Assembly: GCA_947259215.1 (NCBI GenBank)
Contig: CAMYLJ010000008.1
Span: 271,530 to 335,529 of the forward strand
Reading direction: 5' to 3'
DNA length: 64,000 nucleotides
DNA from: an uncultured delta proteobacterium
GTDB taxonomy: Bacteria; Myxococcota_A; UBA9160; JAFDET01
The notes under the pieces are model-generated. The model was not told the DNA's origin. It ran no database searches and saw nothing but the letters and a program-made list of their open reading frames with translations. The translations under genes were made by a program, and so were the position numbers. This document shows positions 1-8,918 of the stretch, piece by piece; the stretch's first letter is position 1, and each line of letters starts with the position of its first letter.

Positions 1-288
1 CAGCCGGAGACTGCGTCCTTCGCGCGCGAGTTCGCGGACCTGCCCGGTGCGGGTCGCCTGCTCGACGCTCACGAGGACTACGTGATGGCGGTGACCCGGA
101 GCCTGCTCGACCGCGCCGTGGCGGAGAAGGAGATCCCGCCGGTCGACACGGGCGCGGTGGCCCACGTGCTGGGCGGCCTGGGCCGCGAGTTCGCGCGGCC
201 CGAGGTGGCGGAGGTCGCAGCGGCACCGCCGAAGGCCACCGCGGACGCCATCGCGGAAATCATCCTGCGCGGCCTCGAGCGGGGCTGA
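1..288 (+). CDS. TetR/AcrR-family regulator, C-terminal end (partial)
   Basis: The reading frame is open from the first base of the window to the TGA at 286-288, so the N-terminal DNA-binding domain lies outside. The visible 95 residues are alpha-helical in character (alternating Leu/Val/Ala with charged residues) and resemble the ligand-binding C-terminal part of TetR-type repressors. No helix-turn-helix is visible, so the family call is inference. It lies 32 nt upstream of the GH5 gene on the same strand and could be its regulator or simply a neighbour. Confidence 0.45.
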   Translation, partial: QPETASFAREFADLPGAGRLLDAHEDYVMAVTRSLLDRAVAEKEIPPVDTGAVAHVLGGLGREFARPEVAEVAAAPPKATADAIAEIILRGLERG

Positions 289-320
289 GCGGCCGCGCCG
301 ATTCAAGGAGACCCCCCCCC

Positions 321-1760
321 ATGCGTACCCGGATCACCGCCATCGCCGTCCTGCTCGGCGTCCTCGCATTCGCGCCCGCCTGTCCGTCGGACTCTGCCCA
401 CCATCGGTTCATCACCGACTCCCAGGGCCGGGCCCTGGTCCTGCACGGCCTGAACGTCATCAGCGCCGCCAAGAACGCCCCTCTCCGGGTCGGCCCGATT
501 ACGCGTGACGACGTGCGCCGCTACGCGCTCGACTGGGGCTTCAACTTCGTCCGCTTCCTGATCTTCTGGGACGCCGTCGAGCCCGCGCCGGAAGTCTACG
601 ACGCGGCGTACTTCGAGCGGGTGGAAGAGCAGCTCGATTGGATGCACGAGTTCGGCATCCAGGTGGTGCTCGACATGCATCAGGACGTGTACTCCGAGGT
701 GTTCTGCTGCGACGGCGCCCCCCTCTGGGCCGTACGTGCGAACATCGACGACTTCGTCCAGCTGCCCCAGTGGGACCTCAACTACTTCACGCCCGAGGTG
801 ATGGAGGCGTTCGACAACTTCTGGGACTACGACGGCCCGCACGGCGATCTCCAGCGGCACTACGCCGCCGCCTGGGCCCACGTGGTCGAGCGCCTGGGCG
901 ACCACCCCGCCGTGATCGGCTACGACATCATGAACGAGCCCGCGGCGGGATCGCACCTGGACTTCCTCGCCACCATCGGCGTCGCCGGGGAGGCCGAAGC
1001 CGAGGCGTTCGACCTCGCCTACCTGCGGCCGTTCTACGAGCGGGTGGTGGCCGCGATCCGCAAGGTGGATCCGGACGGCTGGATCTTTTACGAGCCCCGT
1101 TACGCGGGCCCCGCCGACGGATCGCGTTCGTTCCTGGGCCGCATCGAAGACCCGCGAGAGGGCGAGCCGCGGATCGTCTACTTCCCGCACCTCTACTCGA
1201 TCGCCCTGGACTTCAGCGGGGGCTACGTCGACAGCGACGACACCATCGCAAGCTGGGAGGCGAGCCGCTCCAGCGAGATCGCGGAGCAGGTGGGCCCGCT
1301 CTTGATCGGCGAGTTCGGCGTGTCGCCGACCTGGAGCGGCTGGGACCGCTTCCTGGACGAGACCCTGGCGATGGCCGACCGCAGCAGCAGCGGATGGGCC
1401 TACTGGTCCGCGGATCCGGGCGGCTGGGGCCCCTCCAACCCGGACGGCACGGAATCGCCGATCGCGGGACGCCTGGTCCGCGTCTACCCGCAGCGCGTGG
1501 CGGGCCGTCCGATCCGCTACGGCTACGACCCCGCCACCCGGGTCTTCGAGCTGGTCTTCGCCGAGCGCGAGGGTGTCGAGGGACCCACGGAGATCTACGT
1601 GCCCGCCCGGCGCTTCTACCCCGACGGGTTCGAACTCGACGTCGACCAGGGCCACTGGGAGTCGAGCTGGGACGACGAGCGGGAGGTCCTGTCGCTCGGA
1701 GTCGTCTCCGGCGAGGGACCCTGGCGCGTGACGCTGCGCCCGGCGGCTCCTGCGCCCTGA
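321..1760 (+). CDS. Secreted GH5-family glycosidase, endoglycoceramidase-like
   Basis: This 479-residue protein has a signal peptide (residues 1-20, hydrophobic core AVLLGVLAF) followed by Cys21, so lipid anchoring is possible although the lipobox is poor. The catalytic TIM barrel has the GH5 signatures: DMHQD at 118-122, the acid/base Glu206 in IMNEP, and the nucleophile Glu331 in LLIGEFGV. A smaller domain from about residue 385 ends the protein, as in endoglycoceramidases and related GH5 enzymes that cleave glycan from sphingolipid headgroups. Substrate is not certain; another beta-glycoside is possible. The start is supported by AAGGAGA about 8 nt upstream of ATG. Confidence 0.8.
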   Translation: MRTRITAIAVLLGVLAFAPACPSDSAHHRFITDSQGRALVLHGLNVISAAKNAPLRVGPITRDDVRRYALDWGFNFVRFLIFWDAVEPAPEVYDAAYFERVEEQLDWMHEFGIQVVLDMHQDVYSEVFCCDGAPLWAVRANIDDFVQLPQWDLNYFTPEVMEAFDNFWDYDGPHGDLQRHYAAAWAHVVERLGDHPAVIGYDIMNEPAAGSHLDFLATIGVAGEAEAEAFDLAYLRPFYERVVAAIRKVDPDGWIFYEPRYAGPADGSRSFLGRIEDPREGEPRIVYFPHLYSIALDFSGGYVDSDDTIASWEASRSSEIAEQVGPLLIGEFGVSPTWSGWDRFLDETLAMADRSSSGWAYWSADPGGWGPSNPDGTESPIAGRLVRVYPQRVAGRPIRYGYDPATRVFELVFAEREGVEGPTEIYVPARRFYPDGFELDVDQGHWESSWDDEREVLSLGVVSGEGPWRVTLRPAAPAP

Positions 1761-1851
1761 GGCGCGGCAGGCGGATTCCTCTCGATCCGACGGGCGGAGG
1801 GCTGCAGTATGCTCTCTCCGGGGCCCCCTTGGCCCCTTCGGAGGTGGACCC

Positions 1852-3309
1852 ATGCCGAGCGCGCCCGCGGATGCCCCGGACCGCCCCGCCTGGACCGACG
1901 CGGTCGAGAACCCCTACCTGCACGGGATCCACGCGCCGATCGTCGACGAGACCACCGCGGTCGAGCTGGCCGTGGAGGGCGAGCTGCCGGGCGACCTCTT
2001 CGGCGCCTACGTGCGCAACGGTCCCAACTCCGTCTTCCCGCCGACCAACCTCTACCACTGGTTCGACGGCGACGGCATGGTGCACGCGCTGCACTTCCGG
2101 GACGGGAAGGCGACCTACCGCAGCCGCTTCGTGCGCACGGCGGGCCTGGCCGACGAGGAGCGCGCCGGCCGCGCCATCTGGCCCGGGGTGATGGGACCCT
2201 TCGACTTCGACCTGCCGCGGCACTACCTGAAGGACACCGCCAACACGGACCTGATCCTGCACAACGGTCGCCTGCTGGCGCTCTGGTACCTGTGCGGGAC
2301 TCCCTACGCGCTCGATCCGCGCAGCCTCGACCCGCTGGGCAGCGCGGAGTTCGGCGGTCGCCTGGGCACGGTCTCCGCGCACCCGAAGGTGGACGAGCGC
2401 ACCGGCGAGCTGGTCTGGTTCAGCCTGGCCGAGTTCGAGCCGCCCTTCATGACCTACGGGGTGCTGGCCAAGGACGGCGAGCTGGTGCACGAGATTCCGG
2501 TGGAGCTGGACGGCCCGCGCGCGCCCCACGACATCACCATCACGGAGCGCTTCACGATCCTCCACGACTTCCCCTTCTTCCACGACCCGGAGGTCCTGCG
2601 CCAGCACGGCTACCGGGTGGCCCGCTTCCACCGCGACATGCCCAGCCGCTTCGGCGTCGTGCCGCGGCGAGGCGCTGCCGACGAGATCCGCTGGTTCGAG
2701 TTCGAGCCCGGCTACGTGCTGCACATGGTGAACGCCTGGGAGGAGGGCGACTGGATCGTGATGGACGGCTGCTTGCAGCCCGATCCGAAGATCCGCCGCC
2801 GTCCGGAGGAGGGCGAGCTGGCGTCCATGCTCGGCTACCTGCGCATCCGCTCCCACCTGCACCGCTGGCGCATGAACCTGCGCACCGGCGAGGCGCGCGA
2901 GGAGCAACTCGACGACCTGAACGTCGAGTTCCCCCTGCCGGACACGGGCCGTTACGGCGAGAAGACCCGCTACTCCTATCACCAGCACATCCCCGTGGAC
3001 GGCTATACGGTGGAGTTCCACGCGCTCGTGAAGTACGACCACGAGACGGGCGCGGCGACGCGCTACGACTACGAGCCCGGCTGGTTCGCCAGCGAGTCGC
3101 CCTTCGCGCGCCGGGTGGGCGCCGCCGGCGAGGACGACGGCTACGTGGTCACCATCGCGACCCACGCCGAGAGCTACCGCTCCGAGTGCTGGGTCTTCGA
3201 CGCCCGCCAGATCGAGCGCGGTCCCCTGGCCCGGGTGGCGCTTCCCGCCCGCGTTCCCACCGGCTTCCACGCCAAGTGGCTCCCGGGCGAGCGCATCTGG
3301 CCCGCCTAG
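1852..3309 (+). CDS. Carotenoid oxygenase (RPE65/lignostilbene dioxygenase family)
   Basis: At 485 residues this matches the usual length of carotenoid cleavage oxygenases, Fe(II) enzymes that split an alkene double bond with O2. The four iron-ligand histidines of the seven-bladed propeller are visible: His177 (SAHPK), His226 (PHDITIT), His291 (VLHMVNA) and His473 (FHAKW). There is no signal peptide, so it acts in the cytoplasm or on the inner membrane. Substrate could be a carotenoid, apocarotenoid or stilbene-type lignin fragment. An RBS GGAGG precedes ATG. Its stop TAG shares the tetranucleotide CTAG (3306-3309) with the stop of the convergent acyl-CoA synthetase. Confidence 0.9.
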   Translation: MPSAPADAPDRPAWTDAVENPYLHGIHAPIVDETTAVELAVEGELPGDLFGAYVRNGPNSVFPPTNLYHWFDGDGMVHALHFRDGKATYRSRFVRTAGLADEERAGRAIWPGVMGPFDFDLPRHYLKDTANTDLILHNGRLLALWYLCGTPYALDPRSLDPLGSAEFGGRLGTVSAHPKVDERTGELVWFSLAEFEPPFMTYGVLAKDGELVHEIPVELDGPRAPHDITITERFTILHDFPFFHDPEVLRQHGYRVARFHRDMPSRFGVVPRRGAADEIRWFEFEPGYVLHMVNAWEEGDWIVMDGCLQPDPKIRRRPEEGELASMLGYLRIRSHLHRWRMNLRTGEAREEQLDDLNVEFPLPDTGRYGEKTRYSYHQHIPVDGYTVEFHALVKYDHETGAATRYDYEPGWFASESPFARRVGAAGEDDGYVVTIATHAESYRSECWVFDARQIERGPLARVALPARVPTGFHAKWLPGERIWPA

Positions 3310-4979
3310 GGGGCGAGGGTCTCGCGCAGCTCGCGCTTGAGGAATTTGCCGGCGGCGTTGCGGGGCAGGGGCTCCTCCCGCACGTGCACCGTGGAAGGCA
3401 CCTTGAAGGGGGCCAGCCGCTCGCCCACGAAGCGGCGCAGCTCCTCCGGATCGATGGTCGCGCCGGGTTTCGGGTAGACGGCGCAGGCCACCTCCTCGCC
3501 GAGTCGCGGGTGGGGCACGCCGAAGACCGCGGCCTCGTACACGGCTGGGTGCTGGTAGAGGACGGCCTCCACCTCGGCGGAGTAGACGTTCTCGCCGCCG
3601 CGCAGGACCATGTCCTTGGCGCGGTCCTCCACGTAGACGAAGCCCTCGGCGTCCATGCGGCCGATGTCGCCGGAGCGGAGCCAGCCGTCCGCGATCGTCT
3701 CGGCCGTGGCCTCGGGATTGTTCCAGTAGCCGCGGATCAGGTTGGGGCCGCGGAAGCAGATCTCGCCCACCTCGCCGCGGGCGAGTTCTTCGCCGTCCGG
3801 CCCGGCGATCTTCACCTGCATGGTGGGGACGGTGCGCCCGGTGCTCGTCGGCTTGCGCACGTAGTCGGCGCCGGCGTTCTGGGGCCCGTAGGCGTTGGTC
3901 TCGGTCATGCCGTAGCCGATTCCGGGTCGGCCCCTGGCGAAGCTGCGATCGATGCGGTGCACCAGCTCGGGCGGCGCCGGCGCGCCGCCGCCCCCGACGC
4001 TGGTGAGGCTCGACGTGTCCCTTCGCTCGAAGTCCGGACTCTCGAGCAGGTCCCAGGACATGGTGGGAACACCCACGAAGGTCGTCACGCGCTCGCGTTC
4101 GATCAGCTCGAGGGCCCGCTCCGGGTTCCACTTGTACATCATCACCAGCTTATAGCCGGCGGCGAAGCAGGACAGCATGACCGGCACCAGTCCTGTCACG
4201 TGGAAGAGGGGCACCGTCAGGATCAGGCTGGTCGGATGCGGCGACGGCTCCTTCGGCGGCTGGACTATCGCGTTGGCGGCCGTGCGGCAGGCGAAGGAGA
4301 GCAGCGCCGAGAGCACGGCGCGGTGGGTCGAGACCGCGCCCTTCGGATGTCCGGTAGTGCCCGAGGTGTAGAGGATGGTGGCGTCCATCTCGGGTCCGAG
4401 CTCGACCGCGGGCGGGGTGCCGCCCGGCGCGATCACCTCGGACCAGGCCGCGAAGCCGGCGGGTGCCGGCCCGTCCGGGCGCACGCAGATGCCGCGGATG
4501 CCCAGGCGCTCGATGGCTTGGGCCGCGCGCGCCCCACGTTCGGGGTCCGCCACCAGCACGCTGGCGCCGGAGTCCTCCAGCCCGTACGCCATCTCGGTGG
4601 GCGTCCACCAGGCGTTCAGGCAGACCGCGATGGCCCCGACGGAGGTGACGGCCGCGAACGCCACGATCCACTCGGGGTAGTTCCGGAGCGCGATCGCGAC
4701 CCGGTCTCCGGGCGCCACCCCGAAGCGCTCCACCAGGGCGGCGCCCAGGGCGTCCACCTGGCGCATCGTTTCGCCGAAGCTCCAGCGCTCGTCCTCGTAG
4801 ACCAGGAAGATCTCGTCGCCCCGCCCCCGCGCGGGCTCGAAGAGGGAGCGCAGCGACGGCGGCGTGTTGGCGAAGACCGTGACCTCCTGGCCGCCCACGC
4901 TCGCCTGCGCCAGCGCGAAGCGCGCCCCGGGCGCGGTCAGCTCGGCGATGGCCTGCTCCCAGCTCTTCGGTTCGCTCAT
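3306..4979 (-). CDS. Acyl-CoA synthetase (AMP-forming, class I adenylate-forming)
   Basis: This 557-residue enzyme activates a carboxylic acid to its CoA thioester through an acyl-AMP. Seen: the phosphate-binding loop YTSGTTGHPKG at 204-214, the YGMTETNAYG adenine motif near 356, the GWLRSGDIG hinge region near 432, and the C-terminal catalytic Lys545 in AGKFLKR. The open frame runs on far upstream, but ATG at 4979 is chosen because the family N-terminus begins there. The chain length of the substrate cannot be read. It is divergent from plsC, and its -10 (TATCAT, 5014-5009) overlaps the plsC -10. Confidence 0.9.
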   Translation of the reverse strand: MSEPKSWEQAIAELTAPGARFALAQASVGGQEVTVFANTPPSLRSLFEPARGRGDEIFLVYEDERWSFGETMRQVDALGAALVERFGVAPGDRVAIALRNYPEWIVAFAAVTSVGAIAVCLNAWWTPTEMAYGLEDSGASVLVADPERGARAAQAIERLGIRGICVRPDGPAPAGFAAWSEVIAPGGTPPAVELGPEMDATILYTSGTTGHPKGAVSTHRAVLSALLSFACRTAANAIVQPPKEPSPHPTSLILTVPLFHVTGLVPVMLSCFAAGYKLVMMYKWNPERALELIERERVTTFVGVPTMSWDLLESPDFERRDTSSLTSVGGGGAPAPPELVHRIDRSFARGRPGIGYGMTETNAYGPQNAGADYVRKPTSTGRTVPTMQVKIAGPDGEELARGEVGEICFRGPNLIRGYWNNPEATAETIADGWLRSGDIGRMDAEGFVYVEDRAKDMVLRGGENVYSAEVEAVLYQHPAVYEAAVFGVPHPRLGEEVACAVYPKPGATIDPEELRRFVGERLAPFKVPSTVHVREEPLPRNAAGKFLKRELRETLAP

Positions 4980-5008
4980 GCCTGCGCCCCCCGCGTCCGC
5001 CGATCCGC

Positions 5009-5018
5009 ATGATACCCT
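5009..5018. promoter_or_regulatory. Overlapping divergent -10 elements; leaderless promoter for plsC
   Basis: TACCCT (5013-5018) ends 6 nt before the ATG at 5025, so the predicted transcript starts at the start codon. On the other strand TATCAT (5014-5009) serves the acyl-CoA synthetase with a leader of about 23 nt. The two hexamers share the central TA. Confidence 0.55.
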
Positions 5019-5024
5019 GCCGCC

Positions 5025-5756
5025 ATGCTTCGCTGGATCGGCTCCCTCCTCTTCTGGGCCTTCCTGGTGGTGACCTCCGTGCTGCTCTTCCCGGTGGCCG
5101 TGGCGATCTGGCTGGTCACCATGCCCTTCGATCCCAGGAAGGTCGTGCTCCACCGGTTCACCTGCTTCTGGGCCTCTCTCTACACCTGGTTCAACCCGGC
5201 CTGGCCGGTGTGGGTCAGCGGCCGCGAGCGGGTGCGTCCGGGCGTGGCCTACGTGATGGTGGCAAACCACCAGAGCCTGCTGGACATCCTGGTGATGTTC
5301 CGGCTCTTCCGGCACTTCAAGTGGGTCTCCAAGATCGAGAACTTCCGGGTGCCCTTCGTGGGCTGGAACATGCGCCTGAACCGCTACATCCAGCTCGTGC
5401 GCGGGGACAAGCAGAGCATCGGCGCGATGATGTCCGACTGCTCGCGCACCCTCGACGAGGGCAACTCGATCATGATGTTTCCGGAGGGCACGCGCTCGCC
5501 GGACGGGCACCTGAAGGCCTTCAAGCACGGTGCCTTCACCCTGGCCCAGGCCAGCGGCTGCCCGATCCTGCCGATCGTGGTCGAGGGCACCTCGCGGGCG
5601 CTCCCCAAGCGGGGCTTCGTGCTCCAGGGGCGGCATCCGATCACGATCCGGGTGCTGGACGAGATCCCCCATGCAGCCATCGCCGACCGGCCGGTGGAGG
5701 AGGTCACCGCCGAGGTGCGGCGGCTCTTCGCCAAGGAGCTGGGCGAGGAGGCCTGA
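5025..5756 (+). CDS. plsC: 1-acyl-sn-glycerol-3-phosphate acyltransferase (PlsC family)
   Basis: The 243-residue membrane-associated enzyme should transfer an acyl group to lysophosphatidate in phospholipid synthesis. It has an N-terminal membrane helix (about 5-33), the HX4D catalytic motif NHQSLLD (His82, Asp87) and the glycerophosphate-binding FPEGTR motif at 152-157. Length is normal for the family. It lacks a Shine-Dalgarno sequence, and a -10 hexamer sits 6 nt upstream of ATG, which suggests a leaderless mRNA. It may be one of several PlsC paralogues, so the exact acceptor is inferred. A P450 gene follows on the same strand after 51 nt. Confidence 0.85.
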   Translation: MLRWIGSLLFWAFLVVTSVLLFPVAVAIWLVTMPFDPRKVVLHRFTCFWASLYTWFNPAWPVWVSGRERVRPGVAYVMVANHQSLLDILVMFRLFRHFKWVSKIENFRVPFVGWNMRLNRYIQLVRGDKQSIGAMMSDCSRTLDEGNSIMMFPEGTRSPDGHLKAFKHGAFTLAQASGCPILPIVVEGTSRALPKRGFVLQGRHPITIRVLDEIPHAAIADRPVEEVTAEVRRLFAKELGEEA

Positions 5757-5807
5757 GCGCAGACGGGCTACACTGCGGCCCGGCGGATCGACGGAGAAAG
5801 CAGGAAC

Positions 5808-7073
5808 GTGACCCAGACAGCCCCCTTCAACGGCACCAACATCATCCACCCCGAGGAGTACGCCGCCAACGGCTACCCCCACCACGTCTGGACCTGGATG
5901 CGGGCCAACGACCCGGTCTACCGCTGGGAGCACACCGACAGCCTGCCCTTCTGGGCCATCACCAAGCACGCCGACATCGTCACCATCTCGAAGCAGCCGG
6001 ACCTCTTCCTGAACGCCCCGCGGCTCGTGATCAGCCACGAGCCCGAGGAGCAGCCCATGGACGAGTTCCCGCCGACGCTGATCCAGATGGACAATCCCCA
6101 GCACCGCATCTTCCGCAGGCTGATCTCGAAGCGCTTCACGCCGAGCGCCCTGCGCCGGATCCACGCGGACGTGGAGCGCATCGGGCGCGAGATCGTGGAG
6201 GGGCTCGGGCGCGAGATCGTGCAGAAGCTGGAGCGCGAAGAGGGCGCCTGCGACTTCGTCGAAAAAGTCTCGGCGCCGCTCCCGATCGCCGTCATTGCCT
6301 GGCTGCTGGGCGTGCCGCGCCAGGACTGGGAGCTGCTCTTCGACTGGACCAACCGCATCATCGGCGCCGGCGATCCGGACTTCCAGCAGGAAGGCAAGGA
6401 CCCGCACGAGAGCGCGCGCGGGACGATGGTGGAACTCTTCACCTACTTCGCCAAGATGCTCGAGGAGAAGAAGCAGAACCCCGCCGACGACCTGGCCACG
6501 CTCTTCACCCAGATGGAGATCGACGGCAAGAAGCTGGAGCTGATGGACCAGCTCGCCTGGTGCCTGATCATCGTGGTGGCGGGCAACGAGACCACCCGCA
6601 ACGGCACCAGCGGCGGCATGCTGGCCTTCGTCGAGCACCCGGACCAGATCCGCCTGCTCCAGCAGAAGCCGGAGCTGCTGCCCACGGCGGTGGACGAGGC
6701 GGTGCGCTGGTCCACTCCGATCATCCACTTCGCCCGCACGGCGGCCGCGGACTTCGAGCTGCGCGGCAAGCAGATCCGCAAGGGCGACGCGCTGGCGCTC
6801 TTCTACCCCTCGGCCAACCGGGACGAGGAGGTCTTCGAGGACCCGTTCGAGTTCCGCATCGACCGCCAGCCGAACCATCACCTGGGCTTCGGCATCGGTG
6901 AGCACTTCTGCCTCGGCTCGCACCTGGCGCGACTCGAGATGCAGGTGGCCTACAAGTACCTGCTCCCGCGCATCGACGAGATCGAGCTCGACGGCCCCGT
7001 GGATCGCCTCCACTCGAGCCTGGTGGGCGGCGTGAAGAAGCTCCCGATCCGCTACAGCCTCAAGCCCGAGTAG
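5808..7073 (+). CDS. Cytochrome P450, soluble bacterial type
   Basis: This 421-residue haem monooxygenase has the I-helix oxygen-activation motif AGNETT (258-263), the ExxR pair Glu297/Arg300 and the haem loop FGIGEHFCLG with Cys368 as thiolate ligand. The NETTRN variant of the I-helix is common in the CYP125/CYP142-like group that oxidises sterol side chains and other terpenoids, but substrate assignment is only suggestive. GTG start with an upstream purine-rich stretch; TACACT at 5769-5774 is a plausible -10. No ferredoxin or reductase gene is nearby. Its end overlaps the convergent SRPBCC gene by 14 nt. Confidence 0.9.
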   Translation: MTQTAPFNGTNIIHPEEYAANGYPHHVWTWMRANDPVYRWEHTDSLPFWAITKHADIVTISKQPDLFLNAPRLVISHEPEEQPMDEFPPTLIQMDNPQHRIFRRLISKRFTPSALRRIHADVERIGREIVEGLGREIVQKLEREEGACDFVEKVSAPLPIAVIAWLLGVPRQDWELLFDWTNRIIGAGDPDFQQEGKDPHESARGTMVELFTYFAKMLEEKKQNPADDLATLFTQMEIDGKKLELMDQLAWCLIIVVAGNETTRNGTSGGMLAFVEHPDQIRLLQQKPELLPTAVDEAVRWSTPIIHFARTAAADFELRGKQIRKGDALALFYPSANRDEEVFEDPFEFRIDRQPNHHLGFGIGEHFCLGSHLARLEMQVAYKYLLPRIDEIELDGPVDRLHSSLVGGVKKLPIRYSLKPE

Positions 7074-7545
7074 CGAGGTACCGCGTCAGCTCGACCGTGG
7101 CGCGGTCGAAGAGCGACTGCATGGTGCGGCCGAAGACCGGCGCCGCGGCCTTCAGCATCGCGCGGGGGTCCGCCGCGATGGTCCAGTGCAGGCGGGTGCC
7201 GTCGGCGGTCTCCTCGAAGTCGGTGCACTCGAGCTGAGCGTGGGCCAGGGGCAGCTCCGCGCGCTCGATGGTGTAGGCCCAGCGGCGGCCTTCGTCCCAG
7301 GCCAGCATGATCTCCTCGAAGCGGTGCCGGCCCACCAGCGCCTCGCGCAGGCTGCCCACGCCGTGGGGGCCGTCGCCGCGGTAGCAGGCTTCCTTCACGC
7401 CGGGAAACCACTCGGGCCAGGTGATGGGGTCGGCGTACGCGCGCCAGACATCGGGGAGGGGGGCGGGGACGTCGCAGGAGACCGACCAGCTGCGCGGAGC
7501 CTTCTCGAGGAAGTCGATCTCTACCGCGCGGTAGTCGAACCACAT
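7060..7545 (-). CDS. SRPBCC-superfamily (START-like) protein
   Basis: The 161-residue protein has the pattern of polyketide cyclase/START-like domains that hold hydrophobic ligands: an amphipathic beta-strand start (SVSCDVPAPLPDVWRAYADP), a WPEWFPGV segment after the first helix and a long C-terminal helix (MQSLFDRATVELTRYL). No catalytic residue set can be read, so the ligand is unknown. Its ATG overlaps the stop of the upstream gene in a TGATG junction, so the two are probably translationally coupled. Confidence 0.75.
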   Translation of the reverse strand: MWFDYRAVEIDFLEKAPRSWSVSCDVPAPLPDVWRAYADPITWPEWFPGVKEACYRGDGPHGVGSLREALVGRHRFEEIMLAWDEGRRWAYTIERAELPLAHAQLECTDFEETADGTRLHWTIAADPRAMLKAAAPVFGRTMQSLFDRATVELTRYLATRA

Positions 7546-7973
7546 CAGGCCAGGTTCTCCACGACGATGCGCACCGCGGCGACCTCCCGGGCCACGTGCG
7601 CCGCCTGCTCGTCGCTGAGTCCCCTGTCGCGGTCGTACTCGAACTTGAAGACGCGGTCCATGCCTCGCACGCGGCGCACGGTCTGCTCGACCAGGTTGCG
7701 GAAGTCGGGGCTGCGCGTGTGGAGCGGCGAGCGCCGCGCGGCCTCCAGCAGCTCCGCCGTGGTCGCCTGCTGGGTGCCGTTGCGGAGCTCGCCGGTCGCG
7801 TGGACGGAGCCGAGCACGTGCCCGATGCCGTGGCCGGCGATGCTGTGCGCCAGGCGGTTGCTCCAGACCTCCAGCTCGCGGTGGCTGAGGCTGCGTTCGC
7901 CGAGGGAGGCGGCCGCGCGGTCCGGCACCACCTCGGCGTTGCGCCGCAGGAGGTCGCCCACGAGGAGCTGCAT
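7545..7973 (-). CDS. Chimeric protein: N-terminus of an acyl-CoA synthetase joined to an unknown helical domain
   Basis: Residues 1-50 of this 142-residue product read like the first 50 residues of AMP-forming acyl-CoA ligases (AEVVPDRAAASLGERSLSHRELEVWSNRLAH, broken here for reading as AEVVPDRA then SHRELEVWSNRLAH). The adenylation core is absent. From about residue 52 the sequence changes to an unrelated helical segment (TAELLEAARR, FRNLVEQTVRRV, VAREVAAVRIVVENLA) that I do not recognise. This looks like a deletion fusion that stayed in frame. It overlaps the SRPBCC gene by 1 nt and starts 16 nt after the PhyH gene, so it remains in an operon. Start ATG at 7973 is the one that begins the ligase-like sequence. 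Confidence 0.55.
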   Translation of the reverse strand: MQLLVGDLLRRNAEVVPDRAAASLGERSLSHRELEVWSNRLAHSIAGHGIGHVLGSVHATGELRNGTQQATTAELLEAARRSPLHTRSPDFRNLVEQTVRRVRGMDRVFKFEYDRDRGLSDEQAAHVAREVAAVRIVVENLA

Positions 7974-7989
7974 GGTTGTCGCGCGCCCC

Positions 7990-8862
7990 TCAGGAGCCCG
8001 GGGCGTCGTCGGCGCGTGCCTGGCTGGCGGCGCGCTCCAGGTCGCCCAGGCCTGCATGCGCGGCATGGGGCCGCAACACCGACAGCGGGTCGCGCAGGTC
8101 GCCGACGTAGCCCAGGGCGTAGGCGCCGCGCGCGTATCCCATCAGGCGCAGCAGCGCCTCGGGCAGCTCGCGCGCGATCTCCAGGGGCACCGACAGGTAC
8201 TGATTCTCTTCCTGGCGCAGCCACGCCACCGCGTAGGTGAGATTCACCCCGACCCGAACGGAGTCAGAGTGGTTGGCGCCGCCGCCGTGGTAGAGGGCGC
8301 CGGTGTAGAACAGCACGGAGCCCGCCTCCATCTCGGCCGGCTGCGTGTCCTCTTCCTTGAACTCCAGCTTGTCGTCGTAGCGGTGGCTGCCCGGGATGAC
8401 CCGGGTGGCGCCGTTGGCCTCCGTGAAGTCCGTCATGGCCCAGAGGGTGTTGCACTGCACCTCGTAGCCCTTGGGGAACGGGAAGAAGTCGAAGGCCCAC
8501 TGGTCTCGGTGGATCGGCTGGGCCGACTCGCCAGGGCCGATGGAGATCACCTGGGTGAGGTGCAGGTGCTGGTTGGTCGCGTGCCCGAGCACGCCGTCCA
8601 CGGCGCCCAGCACGAGCGGGTGCATGACGAGCTCGCGTGCTGCCGGCGAGCGGGCGATCAAGGCGCCCGTGCGCCGGGTGTTGCGCCCGCTGAAGCCGTC
8701 CCGGCCGGCGGGCGTGGCGTCGACGAAGGGCTTCATCTCCGTCCGCACCCGCTCCAGCTGCTCGGGAGGCGCCAGGCGATCGACGACCGCGCAGCCGTCC
8801 CGGGCCAGGGCCTCCGCGATGCGCTCGGGGGGGTCACTGGGGGCGAGGTGCTCGATGGGCAT
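7990..8862 (-). CDS. Phytanoyl-CoA dioxygenase (PhyH) family protein
   Basis: This 290-residue Fe(II)/2-oxoglutarate oxygenase has the facial triad His118-x-Asp120 (PIHRDQW) and a distal His192 (ALYHGGG), with Arg203 (SVRVGV) as the likely 2-oxoglutarate ligand. The family hydroxylates phytanoyl-CoA but also many other substrates, so the biochemical substrate is unknown. ATG at 8862 has GGAGAG upstream; the longer frame lacks an RBS. It lies between the lipoate-ligase-fold gene and the chimeric gene in a minus-strand operon. Confidence 0.85.
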   Translation of the reverse strand: MPIEHLAPSDPPERIAEALARDGCAVVDRLAPPEQLERVRTEMKPFVDATPAGRDGFSGRNTRRTGALIARSPAARELVMHPLVLGAVDGVLGHATNQHLHLTQVISIGPGESAQPIHRDQWAFDFFPFPKGYEVQCNTLWAMTDFTEANGATRVIPGSHRYDDKLEFKEEDTQPAEMEAGSVLFYTGALYHGGGANHSDSVRVGVNLTYAVAWLRQEENQYLSVPLEIARELPEALLRLMGYARGAYALGYVGDLRDPLSVLRPHAAHAGLGDLERAASQARADDAPGS

Positions 8863-8918
8863 GGGGGCTCTCCGGGGTCGCAGGAGACTCCAGCATGGCA
8901 CGCCCGGCGCGGGGCTGC

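Noticed and set aside
4980..7013. Upstream extension of the acyl-CoA synthetase frame
   Set aside because: It runs antisense through plsC and the P450; the family N-terminus starts at 4979.
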